NCBI GenBank assembly: GCA_903994525.1
Contig: CAJEXW010000001.1
Location: 1 to 64,000, forward strand
Origin: an uncultured Chlorobiaceae bacterium
Lineage (GTDB): Bacteria > Bacteroidota > Chlorobiia > Chlorobiales > Chlorobiaceae
Length of the DNA stretch: 64,000 nucleotides
Direction: 5' to 3'
Below are positions 1 through 7,068 of the stretch, piece by piece; positions within the stretch are counted from its first letter, which is position 1; every line of letters begins with the position of its first letter. The translations under genes were made by a program, and so were the position numbers. The notes under the pieces are model-generated. The model made no database searches. It saw only the letters and a list, made by a program, of their open reading frames with translations, and was not told where the DNA came from.

Positions 1-12
1 TGGCATGAAAAA

Positions 13-108
13 GGTGGTACACTTTGCTCCGGAATCGGTGGTACATATTCGTCCGGAATCAGTGGTACACTTTCGCCCGGAATCGGTGGTACACTTTCAC
101 CGGAATAC
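13..108. repeat. Four tandem copies of a 24-bp repeat, IS21-type end
   Basis: Four back-to-back 24-bp units start at 13, 37, 61 and 85. Each reads roughly GGTGGTACACTTT followed by a CCGGAATC tail, and they differ at a few positions. IS21-family elements are known to carry several imperfect repeats of this size and composition at their ends, so this is probably the terminus of an insertion sequence whose istA/istB genes lie left of the window. No spacers separate the units, so this is not a CRISPR. The repeats stay open in one frame, which explains the spurious repetitive reading frame here. Confidence 0.6.
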
Positions 109-181
109 TCAAAGGTTTGCTGCCTTTTTATGCAGATCCGTATATGGTGCAAAAATAATAGAGATAAATTTGGACTACTGT

Positions 182-391
182 TTTCAGCGTATAAGATTCT
201 GGCAGGCAATCTGCCACGCAAGTAACTGCGCTTGGTGCAAGCATGGATTGAATTACATCGTGATGAATTGATAGCTGATTGGGAGTTTGCGGTTAATGGA
301 GAAGAACCATATAAAATTACACCACAGGGAGGTCTTGTATATATTGGGACGCAAAAGTTGCCTGACCATTATCTGATTATCGCATTTATAT
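182..391 (+). pseudogene. DUF4160 C-terminal fragment, copy 1
   Basis: This stretch encodes the C-terminal half of a DUF4160 protein, with the signature VQAWIELHRDELIADWE. The N-terminal half is absent and a TAA interrupts the reading frame near 221, just before the conserved block. Almost the same sequence recurs at 5545-5755, where that codon is intact (CAA). DUF4160 proteins are small, functionally uncharacterised, and usually paired with DUF2442. The next complete DUF4160 gene begins immediately after this relic, suggesting a tandem array in which one member was truncated. Confidence 0.7.
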
Positions 392-646
392 ATGCCGGAA
401 ATCTGTCGATTCTATGGAATTATCATTCGGATGTTCTTAATTGATAAAGAACATCCGCCACGACATATTCATGTTAAGTTTGGGGAATATGTCGCCGTAA
501 TGGAACTTGATAATCTAAACATCGTTGAGGGCAACTTGCCTATAAGATGTGGGCAACTTGTGAGAGAATGGGCCAAATTACATCAGAAAGAACTTATTGA
601 AATGTGGAATACTCAAAATTTTCACAGAATTGAACCTTTGGAGTAA
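392..646 (+). CDS. DUF4160 domain protein
   Basis: The 84-residue product spans the full DUF4160 length. It has the N-terminal MPEICRFYGIIIRMF motif, the central PPRHIHVKFGEY segment and the C-terminal helix with REWAKLHQKELIEMW. It is followed four bases later by a DUF2442 gene. That pairing is the usual arrangement in bacteria and is often annotated as a putative toxin-antitoxin-like module, although no biochemical role is established to my knowledge. The start sits directly after the truncated DUF4160 relic. The family call is firm and the function is unknown. Confidence 0.8.
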   Translation: MPEICRFYGIIIRMFLIDKEHPPRHIHVKFGEYVAVMELDNLNIVEGNLPIRCGQLVREWAKLHQKELIEMWNTQNFHRIEPLE

Positions 647-649
647 AAA

Positions 650-916
650 ATGAAATTAAAGAATTTCCAAAATAATGGATTTGAATTTTCATTACTATTT
701 GCAAACGGCGATAATATAATTGTTAATCTAAGAGATCTTATTGGTGAATATGTATCAGAAAGTGATTTATCTTCAGCAGTAATTGACTCTGAGTGGGGGT
801 GCATCGAATTTTGCAATGGTAATATTGATATCGAACCATCAACACTTTATCACTACGCACTAAAGAATGGAGATTTCAATAAGCAATCATCAAACAAGTC
901 GCTCCAAACCGCGTAG
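650..916 (+). CDS. DUF2442 domain protein
   Basis: This small 88-residue protein carries the DUF2442 pattern: an N-terminal beta-rich FEFSLLFANGDNIIVNLRDL segment and a C-terminal IEFCNGNIDIEPSTLYHYAL motif. It starts three bases after the DUF4160 stop, so the two are almost certainly co-transcribed. The last ten or so residues (QSSNKSLQTA) look like read-through into unrelated DNA, since family members normally end soon after the LY motif. The function is unknown. The partner gene suggests the two act together. Confidence 0.75.
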   Translation: MKLKNFQNNGFEFSLLFANGDNIIVNLRDLIGEYVSESDLSSAVIDSEWGCIEFCNGNIDIEPSTLYHYALKNGDFNKQSSNKSLQTA

Positions 917-926
917 GGTCGGCTGG

Positions 927-1061
927 GGTCCACTTTAGGGTACTGATTCCGGCCAATGGAAGGAAGAAACCGAAATGGTCAGGGAAATCTTTATAGCAGC
1001 AAACTACAGGTTCCCCGCTTGACAGATCTTCAGCCTGAAAATCCTCACCATCGGTGGCCAA
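927..1061 (-). pseudogene. Fragment of a larger unrecognised protein
   Basis: The minus strand encodes a short conserved-looking stretch containing YKDFPDHFGFFLPLAGIST, open at its upstream end and lacking a full domain. I associate this motif loosely with the N-terminal part of large DNA methyltransferase/restriction proteins, but I cannot confirm that. It is isolated between the DUF2442 gene and the hicA region, so it is most likely a leftover of a deleted gene. The rest of 917-1275 shows nothing else I recognise apart from the hairpin described next. Confidence 0.3.
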
Positions 1062-1215
1062 AATAAATTTAACCTTCTGCCGGGTGGTTGCAGAACTCTC
1101 TCTCAGCTTGCCGAGCGGTTATTGAGCGGGAAAACACGCGTGGGTTAATGTGAGATAGATCGTGAGACATGCGTTCCGTAGAGACTCTTGTCGGAAATAA
1201 TTGGACACGCAATTA

Positions 1216-1273
1216 GCCCATCAAATGCAACCGCTATATAGTTGCAAACACAAAATACATGTTGTACGTTAGG
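1216..1273 (+). other. attC-like imperfect palindrome before hicA
   Basis: This 58-bp stretch begins GCCCATCAAATGCAAC and ends GTTGTACGTTAGG, two ends that are partly complementary. An inner pair TGCAAC (1226-1231) and GTTGCA (1241-1246) is perfectly complementary. The layout resembles an integron attC recombination site, with GTTAGG in the position of the R' box and the cassette gene starting three bases later. A related right half (TGTTGTACGTTAGG) precedes the broken hicA copy at 3017. No integrase gene is visible in the window. This is a resemblance, not a proven site. Confidence 0.3.
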
Positions 1274-1275
1274 AT

Positions 1276-1533
1276 ATGAGTAACGACCAAAAATTGATTT
1301 TAAGGCTTCTTTCAAGGCCTAAAAACTTTACCTATAATGAATTATGTAGAGTTCTCAACTCATTGGGTTATGAAGAAAGCCAAAGCGGAAAAACATCAGG
1401 GTCAAGAGTGGCATTTATTGATAAAAGTACCAGGCATATTATCCGTTTACATAAACCACACCCACGTAACGAGTTAAAACAATACCAAATTGAACAAATC
1501 GTTGAAGAACTGAAATCAAGGGGGCTTCTATGA
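1276..1533 (+). CDS. hicA: HicA-family mRNA interferase toxin
   Basis: The 85-residue product has the dsRBD-like HicA/YcfA fold signature: an N-terminal helix, KNFTYNELCRVLNSLGYEE, then GSRVAFIDK and the IIRLHKPHP block. HicA toxins cleave mRNA and are neutralised by HicB. The stop overlaps the hicB start by four bases (ATGA at 1530-1533), indicating translational coupling. The HKPHP variant replaces the more common VPVH segment and is typical of one HicA subfamily. A second, decayed hicA with similar DNA lies at 3017-3130. Confidence 0.85.
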   Translation: MSNDQKLILRLLSRPKNFTYNELCRVLNSLGYEESQSGKTSGSRVAFIDKSTRHIIRLHKPHPRNELKQYQIEQIVEELKSRGLL

Positions 1534-1880
1534 AAGACGTTCTGGTCTATAAAGACTATATAGGATCGGTACACTTCAATGCAGATGATGAAGTGTTTTT
1601 TGGCAAGATCGAGGGAATTGAAGATCTTGTGTCATTTGAAGGCGATAGTGTCATTGAACTGAAAAAGTCATTTGAAGAGGCAGTAACCGATTATCTTGAA
1701 ATATATAAAGAAAACGGCAAAAAGACTGACAAATCATATAAAGGGAGCTTCAATGTCCGAATAGCTCCTGACATCCACAAAAAAGCAACAAGGATTGCTT
1801 TGATGAAGGGAATGTCTTTAAATCAGTTTATTCAAAAAGCGGTTGAAGAAGAGGTCATTCGTGAAAGTATTAATGTGTAA
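1530..1880 (+). CDS. hicB: HicB-family antitoxin with RHH DNA-binding tail
   Basis: The 116-residue protein has an N-terminal partially degraded RNase H-like HicB domain (VYKDYIGSVHFNADDEVFFGKI, then IEGIEDLVSFEG). Its C-terminal ribbon-helix-helix segment (SFNVRIAPDIHKKATRIA, then GMSLNQFIQKAV) binds DNA in this family. HicB blocks HicA and represses its own operon. The gene overlaps hicA by four bases, in the common toxin-first order. Both genes are intact, so the module may be active. Confidence 0.88.
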   Translation: MKDVLVYKDYIGSVHFNADDEVFFGKIEGIEDLVSFEGDSVIELKKSFEEAVTDYLEIYKENGKKTDKSYKGSFNVRIAPDIHKKATRIALMKGMSLNQFIQKAVEEEVIRESINV

Positions 1881-1989
1881 ATCGAAGGTGCGGAATAATC
1901 TCTTCGGTCGATAGCGCATTAAGCATAAGCTACATCACGAAATCAGCAAATCATTACAGATACAAGCTGAAGGGCAAGGATCGATCCTC

Positions 1990-2125
1990 TCAGCTCAATG
2001 CCTTCCGCCAAAACCGCCAACCAATCACTCCCCCCACAACCTTCAACAACGCCACAACAACGGCACCAAGCGATACCCATCGCCCAGTCTCAAACCTGCT
2101 TCGATCATAGTAAAACCTTTCCTGT
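1990..2125 (-). pseudogene. C-terminal remnant of a YfhO-like membrane protein
   Basis: The minus strand encodes YYDRSRFETGRWVSLGAVVV followed by a hydrophobic segment and a stop. This closely matches the last 40 or so residues of the complete YfhO-like gene at 27579-30107 (YDRSGFETGRWISLGAFVV). Only the tail is present, and upstream sequence leaves the family at once. The relic may come from a duplication or a transposed copy of that chromosomal gene. It lies in an otherwise gene-poor stretch (1881-2580) filled with this and the next remnant. Confidence 0.65.
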
Positions 2126-2173
2126 TTATAAAAAAAATAAAACGGGAGGAGGCCATGATGGAGTTGCCTCCCT

Positions 2174-2398
2174 TCACGCAAACAGCTCCAAAGGTTTCAG
2201 TTCAAGAAACTCCTGCCATGGAATCCCCGAGTTTCCGATCAGTAGCACCTTGTACGGCTTGCTGTGATCGGAAAATAAGAATAAGCCACCGTAGTTTTGC
2301 CGACTTGACGTGGGCAGTAAAGTACCTGGATGAATTGACGGGGTTCTGATTCGATCCGTTGTGTCAGAAGTTTCTTTTGAGAGCACTCGATGAGCATA
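2174..2398 (-). pseudogene. AAA_14/DUF4143 ATPase with a large internal deletion
   Basis: On the minus strand the N-terminus (LLTQRIESEPRQFIQVL, then the P-loop-like CPRQVGKTT) is followed, in another frame, by the typical C-terminal end HSKPYKVLLIGNSGIPWQEF and LKPLELF. Intact proteins of this family are about 400 residues long. Here the two ends are joined after a loss of roughly 300 or more residues, so no functional product is expected. The family comprises ATPases with an AAA_14 domain and a DUF4143 domain, frequent in accessory regions. Confidence 0.65.
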
Positions 2399-2576
2399 GC
2401 TTTTTGCTCAGAAAACATCCAACAACAAAAACTTGTATGCGATATGCAGCGCTTCAAAAATAATAAAACGGTGGCGTAGAGAGCCTGGGATTCAGAAAAG
2501 AGTTGCCTGTTGAAGGTTAACAACCCCGGCTCATTTTCATAAGCTATAACCGCAATTATAATTGACAAATTATCAT

Positions 2577-2593
2577 TATAATGCAAATAAAGG
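2577..2593 (+). promoter_or_regulatory. -10 box and ribosome binding site of hipB copy 1
   Basis: A TATAAT at 2577-2582 is followed by AAAGG at 2589-2593, eight bases before the ATG at 2602. The same TATAAT and spacing precede the second hipB copy (7044-7049), and the flanking bases are conserved between the copies. I find no consensus -35 at the usual distance. A TTGACA is present but only nine bases away. The arrangement decides the start at 2602 rather than at an ATG overlapping the -10 box. Confidence 0.4.
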
Positions 2594-2601
2594 TTATCGT
2601 T

Positions 2602-2946
2602 ATGACAAGCAGAGCCACACCACTCTACCCCGCTTCGGCAAAAGAGATGGAAGCACTGGGGCAACGCCTCAGAGATGCGAGGCTTCGTCGCCGCTTTTCC
2701 ATGGAGACCGTCTGTGCCAGGGCTAACCTTTCACGTCCGACGCTCTACAAAATTGAGAACGGTGACCCGTCGGTTGCTATCGGCTTCTACGTCCAGGTGC
2801 TGCGCGTCCTCGGGCTGCTTGCGGATTTGTCGTTAATAGCCAAGGAAGATGTTCTTGGCCGTCGCCTGCAGGATGAATCACTTCCCCAGCGAAGAAGGGC
2901 ACCACGCAAAAAAGCGCCAGCAGGAGCGAGTGATGGCGAAGCATAA
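2602..2946 (+). CDS. HipB-like XRE regulator, copy 1
   Basis: This 114-residue protein has a helix-turn-helix of the XRE/Cro type (LGQRLRDARLRRRFSMETV, then ANLSRPTLYKIENGDPSVAI) and a basic, proline-rich tail. In HipBA modules such proteins repress the operon and inhibit the HipA kinase. The next gene starts inside this one in the standard overlapping way, but only about 20 codons of hipA remain, so HipB is orphaned. A copy at 7069-7413 is nearly identical in DNA and protein. Its remaining role is probably only DNA binding. Confidence 0.75.
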   Translation: MTSRATPLYPASAKEMEALGQRLRDARLRRRFSMETVCARANLSRPTLYKIENGDPSVAIGFYVQVLRVLGLLADLSLIAKEDVLGRRLQDESLPQRRRAPRKKAPAGASDGEA

Positions 2947-2995
2947 GCAGTATCTCACCCACCCAACGGAACCGAAAAGCCGTTGCAAATATTGA
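2933..2995 (+). pseudogene. hipA 5' stub, copy 1
   Basis: An ATG inside the end of hipB begins MAKHKQYLTHPTEPKSRCKY and then stops. The position and the MAK start fit the first codons of a hipA kinase gene, but the homology ends after a few residues and the remaining gene is missing. A different, equally short stub follows the second hipB copy. Both indicate loss of the toxin while the antitoxin was kept. Confidence 0.45.
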
Positions 2996-3016
2996 CTCTA
3001 TGTTGTACGTTAGGTT

Positions 3017-3130
3017 ATGACTAAAAATCAGAATCTGATGTTAAAGCTTCTTTAACGTCCGGGAAAATTTACATATAACTAATTATGTAAAAGTCTCGGT
3101 TCATTGGGTTATAAAGAAAGCCAAAGCAGA
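3017..3130 (+). pseudogene. Decayed second hicA copy
   Basis: The DNA from 3000 to about 3130 aligns with the start of the intact hicA at 1276, including the upstream GTTGTACGTTAGG and the ATG three bases later. A TAA appears at codon 13, with further changes downstream. Similarity fades near 3127, before the conserved HKPHP block, and no hicB follows. The remaining bases up to 3226 are A/T-rich and probably hold the phd promoter. This is a degenerate duplicate of the hicA locus. Confidence 0.65.
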
Positions 3131-3226
3131 CGCAATCTTTTTCGGAAAATTTCTTCTTCGATGGAGTGTGAAGAGTTTTTTTGGTTTTCTGTATATCGTA
3201 TCATTACTTGAAATTCTGAGGAAACA

Positions 3227-3466
3227 ATGGAAATTATCAACATTTCTCACCTTCAGAAAAATTGCAACGCGATTCTGGAGAAGGTGAATCATTCAGATGA
3301 ATCCGTGCTGATATGCAGAAAGGGTAAATTTCTGGCAAAAATCGTCCCTCTCTCTTTTTCCGAAAAGAAATCATGGCTTGGATGTATGGCAGGAACAGGC
3401 CGCATTATCGGAGATATTATCTCACCTGCCGAAAATATATCTGCATGGGAAGTTCTGAAACAATGA
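3227..3466 (+). CDS. Phd/YefM-family antitoxin
   Basis: The 79-residue product has the Phd/YefM N-terminal DNA-binding domain (MEIINISHLQKNCNAILEKV, then VLICRKGKFLAKIVPLS) and a short variable C-terminus that would contact the toxin. A GAGGA ribosome binding site precedes the ATG. Its stop overlaps the following PIN-domain gene by four bases, so the two form an antitoxin-first module. Both partners look complete. Confidence 0.85.
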   Translation: MEIINISHLQKNCNAILEKVNHSDESVLICRKGKFLAKIVPLSFSEKKSWLGCMAGTGRIIGDIISPAENISAWEVLKQ

Positions 3467-3930
3467 AATTTCTACTGGATACCTATATCTGGCTGTGGAG
3501 TCTTCTGGAAACACACCGACTTCACCGCAGCATATCGGAAGTGCTTGAAAATGACATCAACGAGCTTTTCATCTCTCCGATTACGATTTGGGAGACAATG
3601 ATTCTTGCCGAAAAACAAAGAATTGTGCTGATGCCATCTCCGGTGGAATGGGTAAAGGAAGCTCTGAAACACAGCCCTGTGAAAGAAGCTCTTTTATCTC
3701 ATGCTGTTGCGATCAAAAGCAGACTGATTGAGTTGCCGCATCATGACCCTGCTGACAGGTTTATTGCCGCGACTGCATGGGAATATAATATGACGCTGAT
3801 AACAATAGACGAGAAACTGAGGGAATCAAAACAGATTAAGGTTTTTAAAAGCACCTACCCCAAATCATTGCAATTTATATTTTTACAAAATTCCTCACCC
3901 GATTATTTATTGCGGACCAGTGCAATTTAA
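3463..3930 (+). CDS. PIN-domain toxin (VapC-like)
   Basis: The start at 3463 (MKFLLDTYIWLWSL) is chosen because it overlaps the Phd-like gene by ATGA and begins at the first beta strand with its catalytic Asp. Further acidic residues are in ITIWETMIL and in HDPADRFIAATAWEYNMTLIT, giving the PIN RNase quartet. The product is about 155 residues. The last 20 or so (after FKSTYPKS) exceed the family norm and may be read-through. Expected role: ribonuclease toxin neutralised by the preceding antitoxin. Confidence 0.85.
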   Translation: MKFLLDTYIWLWSLLETHRLHRSISEVLENDINELFISPITIWETMILAEKQRIVLMPSPVEWVKEALKHSPVKEALLSHAVAIKSRLIELPHHDPADRFIAATAWEYNMTLITIDEKLRESKQIKVFKSTYPKSLQFIFLQNSSPDYLLRTSAI

Positions 3931-3969
3931 CATATATTATTTCAGCAAGATATTACACTGGAGCTAATC

Positions 3970-5532
3970 ATGAAAAAAGAATTCAACGACACAGGAACTT
4001 GCATTGCAAGCGGGCATTACATGGTTGATACAAGTAATAAAATAGCGGAAAGCCTCGACTTGATTAATCGCGGCAAATATTTTATCATCAATCGCCCTCG
4101 CCAGTACGGCAAAACAACAACTCTTTATCTTTTAGAAGAAAAATTAAAAAAATTAGACGATTATCTACCTATAAAAATCAGTTTTGAAGGCATTGGTGAT
4201 ACTGCATTTAGATCTCAGGAAGAGTTTTGTCCGTTTTTCTTAGAGTATCTTGCAGAAGAATTTTATGTAAAAAAACTTGGCTTAAGCTCAATTTTTACTT
4301 CTCGCATCACGAATGGAATGACTAATTTTAAAGCACTATCTTCTGCAATTACAGATATATGTACAGAGCTTGGTAAAAAAGTTGTACTCATGATCGACGA
4401 AGTTGATAAATCCAGCAATAATCAACTTTTTTTGCACTTTTTAGGCATGCTCAGAGATAAATATTTAAAAACCAGTGAAGGCAGAGACACCTCATTTTAT
4501 TCCGTAGTTTTAGCCGGAGTACATGATGTTAAAACGCTTAAACTAAAACTGCGCCCTGATGAAGAGGCCAAATATAATAGCCCGTGGAATATCGCTGTTG
4601 ACTACAAAGTTGATCTAAGTTTCAGTGCCAAAGAGATTGAAACTATGCTAACTGATTTTGTAAACTGCACGAAAACAGAGATGAACATCCCTCAAATAGC
4701 CGAAGAACTATTTTTTTACACCAACGGCTACCCTTATTTTGTCAGTAAACTATGCAAAATTATTGATGAAGAGATCAAGCCGGAGAAATGGGAAAAAGAG
4801 GTTGTGGTTGAAGCGATTAAGATACTAATGGTGACCAAAAACAATACCAACTTTGATAATGTAATTAAGAATTTAGAGAATAATCCGGGGTTGAGCAATT
4901 TAGTAGAAAAAATTATTCTTGGCAATGCCGAAATATCCTACGATCCGAGTATTCCGCTAGTTAACCTGGGCGAAATTCACGGCATTTTGACTTGTTCCAA
5001 CAAGAATAAAGTGAAAATATTTAACAAAATTATCGAAGAGAAAATCTCTAATTACTTGATTGGCAAGATTGAAACCGAGGGCAGAAGTGTAAACACCACG
5101 CAATCCATCCATTTAAAACCGGATGGCAGATTAGACATGAAAAAAGTTTTGCTCAAATTTCAGGAAGTGATCGAAGAAAAATATTCCAAATCCGATTTGA
5201 TGAAAAGCAGCGAATTCCTGGAAAACGATCTTAGAATGCTCTTTTTAGTCTTCTTAAAACCGATCATCAATGGAACTGGCTTTAGTTTTAAAGAAGCTCA
5301 AACCAGTGCCGAACGAAGGCTGGATGTGGTAGTGCTTTTTAACGATGAAAAATTCATCGTCGAGCTTAAAATGTGGTATGGCGAAGAGTACCATTTGCAG
5401 GGAATCGAGCAAATTAAAGATTACATGCAAAGAGAGCACTGTCAAGAGGGTTACATGATTGTGATGAGCAAAAAGCTGGATAAGAAATTTATTTCGACTG
5501 ATGAAAATGGGATTTTTACGATTTGGTTGTAA
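3970..5532 (+). CDS. AAA-ATPase-like protein with PD-(D/E)XK domain
   Basis: The 520-residue protein starts with an AAA-ATPase_like domain. The Walker A-like RPRQYGKTT is near residues 42-50 and the Walker B VVLMIDEVD near 138-146. The C-terminus carries a PD-(D/E)XK nuclease-type core (ERRLDVVVLF, then FIVELKMWYG near 450-467) as in DUF1703 proteins. The architecture is common in gut and anaerobic bacteria and in accessory DNA. The function is not established, but an ATP-driven nuclease or defence role is plausible. It stands alone, with its own ribosome binding site, between the phd-vapC pair and a DUF4160 relic. Confidence 0.75.
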   Translation: MKKEFNDTGTCIASGHYMVDTSNKIAESLDLINRGKYFIINRPRQYGKTTTLYLLEEKLKKLDDYLPIKISFEGIGDTAFRSQEEFCPFFLEYLAEEFYVKKLGLSSIFTSRITNGMTNFKALSSAITDICTELGKKVVLMIDEVDKSSNNQLFLHFLGMLRDKYLKTSEGRDTSFYSVVLAGVHDVKTLKLKLRPDEEAKYNSPWNIAVDYKVDLSFSAKEIETMLTDFVNCTKTEMNIPQIAEELFFYTNGYPYFVSKLCKIIDEEIKPEKWEKEVVVEAIKILMVTKNNTNFDNVIKNLENNPGLSNLVEKIILGNAEISYDPSIPLVNLGEIHGILTCSNKNKVKIFNKIIEEKISNYLIGKIETEGRSVNTTQSIHLKPDGRLDMKKVLLKFQEVIEEKYSKSDLMKSSEFLENDLRMLFLVFLKPIINGTGFSFKEAQTSAERRLDVVVLFNDEKFIVELKMWYGEEYHLQGIEQIKDYMQREHCQEGYMIVMSKKLDKKFISTDENGIFTIWL

Positions 5533-5544
5533 GAGGATTTACCA

Positions 5545-5784
5545 CCCGGTGTATAAGATACTGGCTGGCAATCTGCCACGCAAGCAACAGCACTTGGTGC
5601 AAGCATGGATTGAATTACATCGTGATGAATTGATGGCTGATTGGGAGTTGGCGGTTAATGGAGAAGAACCATATAAAATCACACCACAGCGAGGTCTTGT
5701 ATGTATTGGGATGCAAAAGTTGCCTAACCATTATCTGATTATCGCATTTATGTTGAAATTACAAGTGGGTTTTGATGTTAGCTG
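5545..5784 (+). pseudogene. DUF4160 C-terminal fragment, copy 2
   Basis: This is a near-identical second copy of the fragment at 182-391, reading ILAGNLPRKQQHLVQAWIEL and onward. It lacks the DUF4160 N-terminus and is fused at its 5' end to the tail of the preceding ATPase gene region. The two copies are direct repeats bracketing about 5 kb of toxin-antitoxin genes. They may mark a duplication or a recombination footprint. Confidence 0.7.
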
Positions 5785-5800
5785 ATGAGGAGACAAAATA

Positions 5801-6157
5801 ATGGCATCCGATAAAAATTTCGTCGATTTTATGGTCGACCAAATGGGCGACGCAGGGCTTATTACTGCGAAAAAGATGTTTGGTGAATATGCCCTTTATT
5901 GTGACGGCAAAGTGATAGCGCTTATTTGTAATAATAAACTTTTCGTGAAACAGACCGACAAGGGAAGAACCTATATTGGCAAACCTGTTGAATCTCCACC
6001 ATATCCCGGGGCTAAACTGTATTTTCTCGTTGAAGATAAATTCCAGGATAGAGACTGGATTTCCGAATTAATAAGAATTACCTATCGAGAACTTCCTGAT
6101 TCAAAGAAGATGAAACAAAAAAAATGCGCGCCGCCGCTGACTTTAGGCGTTATCTGA
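5801..6157 (+). CDS. TfoX N-terminal domain protein
   Basis: The 118-residue protein matches the TfoX/Sxy N-terminal domain: FVDFMVDQMGDAGLITAKKM, then FGEYALYCDGKVIALICNN and a KLFVKQTD segment. In Gammaproteobacteria, TfoX promotes competence gene expression. Stand-alone N-domain proteins like this one are widespread and of unknown role. A GGAG site precedes the ATG. The last eight residues (PPLTLGVI) are encoded by GC-rich DNA ending TTTAGGCGTTATC, which may be foreign junction sequence rather than part of the domain. Confidence 0.8.
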   Translation: MASDKNFVDFMVDQMGDAGLITAKKMFGEYALYCDGKVIALICNNKLFVKQTDKGRTYIGKPVESPPYPGAKLYFLVEDKFQDRDWISELIRITYRELPDSKKMKQKKCAPPLTLGVI

Positions 6158-6170
6158 GGAAAAGACGTAT

Positions 6171-6497
6171 ATGGAAGAAATAATCAAAACAGTTAAAGAA
6201 TTTGGGATTGCTCTGGTGAAAAAGCAACATAGATTCTTTCAAAACGAACACATAGAGAACTCAGAACACGTAGCCGCAATAAGGCGGATTGCCGATACTG
6301 CCTATACCTACATAAAACAAAGAGGAGCGAATCTCGATAAAGCAAAGGAAGTTAAGAAAGAACTGATCAACCACGGAAAGAACCTTTTTGTGATGACATG
6401 GATGAAAATGCTCGAAGGTGAAGAACCACTTGGTGAAGAAGATCGACAAGAGGCAATGGAGACATTTGACGAATTGTTGAAGGAAAACGGCAGATAA
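6171..6497 (+). CDS. Hypothetical protein, 108 aa
   Basis: I do not recognise this family. The product is hydrophilic, charged and probably all-helical, with MEEIIKTVKEFGIALVKKQH at the start and a Glu/Asp-rich C-terminus. It has no signal peptide or membrane segment. A GAGGA site lies about ten bases upstream, and the gene starts 13 bases after the TfoX-domain gene, so the two may be co-transcribed. Just after the stop lies ATAACAATT, which recalls the left end of integron cassettes, but no complete site is visible. Confidence 0.6.
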   Translation: MEEIIKTVKEFGIALVKKQHRFFQNEHIENSEHVAAIRRIADTAYTYIKQRGANLDKAKEVKKELINHGKNLFVMTWMKMLEGEEPLGEEDRQEAMETFDELLKENGR

Positions 6498-6499
6498 CA

Positions 6500-6700
6500 A
6501 TTGCATCCACCGATTCGCGCCCTCTATTTTTGTTGGTCCGCGTGTTCCAGTTAAAACATTATTCGATTACCTGGAAGCTGGGGATTCGCTCGCCACGTTT
6601 TGTGAAGATTTTCCATCCGTTTCGTAAAAAATTTGTGTCGCCACTCTTGAGCTGGCCAGCGACGCGGTAGATGAGTCTCAACAAGAGACAATTTTGCTTA
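6500..6700 (+). pseudogene. DUF433 antitoxin-like remnant
   Basis: One frame reads GPRVPVKTLFDYLEAGDSLA and then FCEDFPSVS before a TAA, after which ATLELA continues. This is the conserved core of DUF433 proteins, often antitoxin partners of PIN-like or DUF5615 toxins. No proper start is present and the frame is interrupted, so it is a relic. No partner toxin was found next to it. Confidence 0.65.
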
Positions 6701-6724
6701 CTGCTCAAATTCGTCAAACCAGGA

Positions 6725-6960
6725 TTACAGCCCTTCCACGATATGAACGGTCAAACCGGTACACCGTGAAATCGTTTCAATGGCGACCCCTGCATCCTTA
6801 AACTTTTTTGCATCTTCGAGTGCTTTTTGCTGAATACTCACTTCGCCCAACCCGCTCATTGGGCAAAATGAGGTCTGCAACGATCCCCGCCTCGGGTGGC
6901 AGCAAGGTATTCAAAAACGCTACCGGCAAGTATAGTAAAAAATGTTTGGTTTGACTTTGA
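6725..6960 (-). pseudogene. Rpn/PD-(D/E)XK transposase-family remnant
   Basis: The minus strand ends with SIQQKALEDAKKFKDAGVAI and then ETISRCTGLTVHIVEGL and a stop. This is a typical C-terminal tail of Rpn-type recombination-promoting nucleases. Further upstream, in another frame, FLNTLLPPE resembles the N-terminal part. The middle (nuclease core) is missing and frames are broken. The tail is well matched and the rest is less certain. Confidence 0.55.
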
Positions 6961-7043
6961 CAAAGAGTCTCAGGACAAGGCAATACACGAAGTACTCATC
7001 GCCAAGAACGACATAACCGTCATGATAATTCACAAATTCTTGT

Positions 7044-7049
7044 TATAAT
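7044..7049 (+). promoter_or_regulatory. -10 box of hipB copy 2
   Basis: TATAAT sits 20 bases before the ATG at 7069, exactly as in the first copy. The sequence upstream of it differs from copy 1, so the -35 region is not shared. Confidence 0.35.
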
Positions 7050-7068
7050 GCAAACAACGGTTATCGTT

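Noticed and set aside
13..108. CRISPR array
   Set aside because: The 24-bp units are directly adjacent, with no unique spacers between them.
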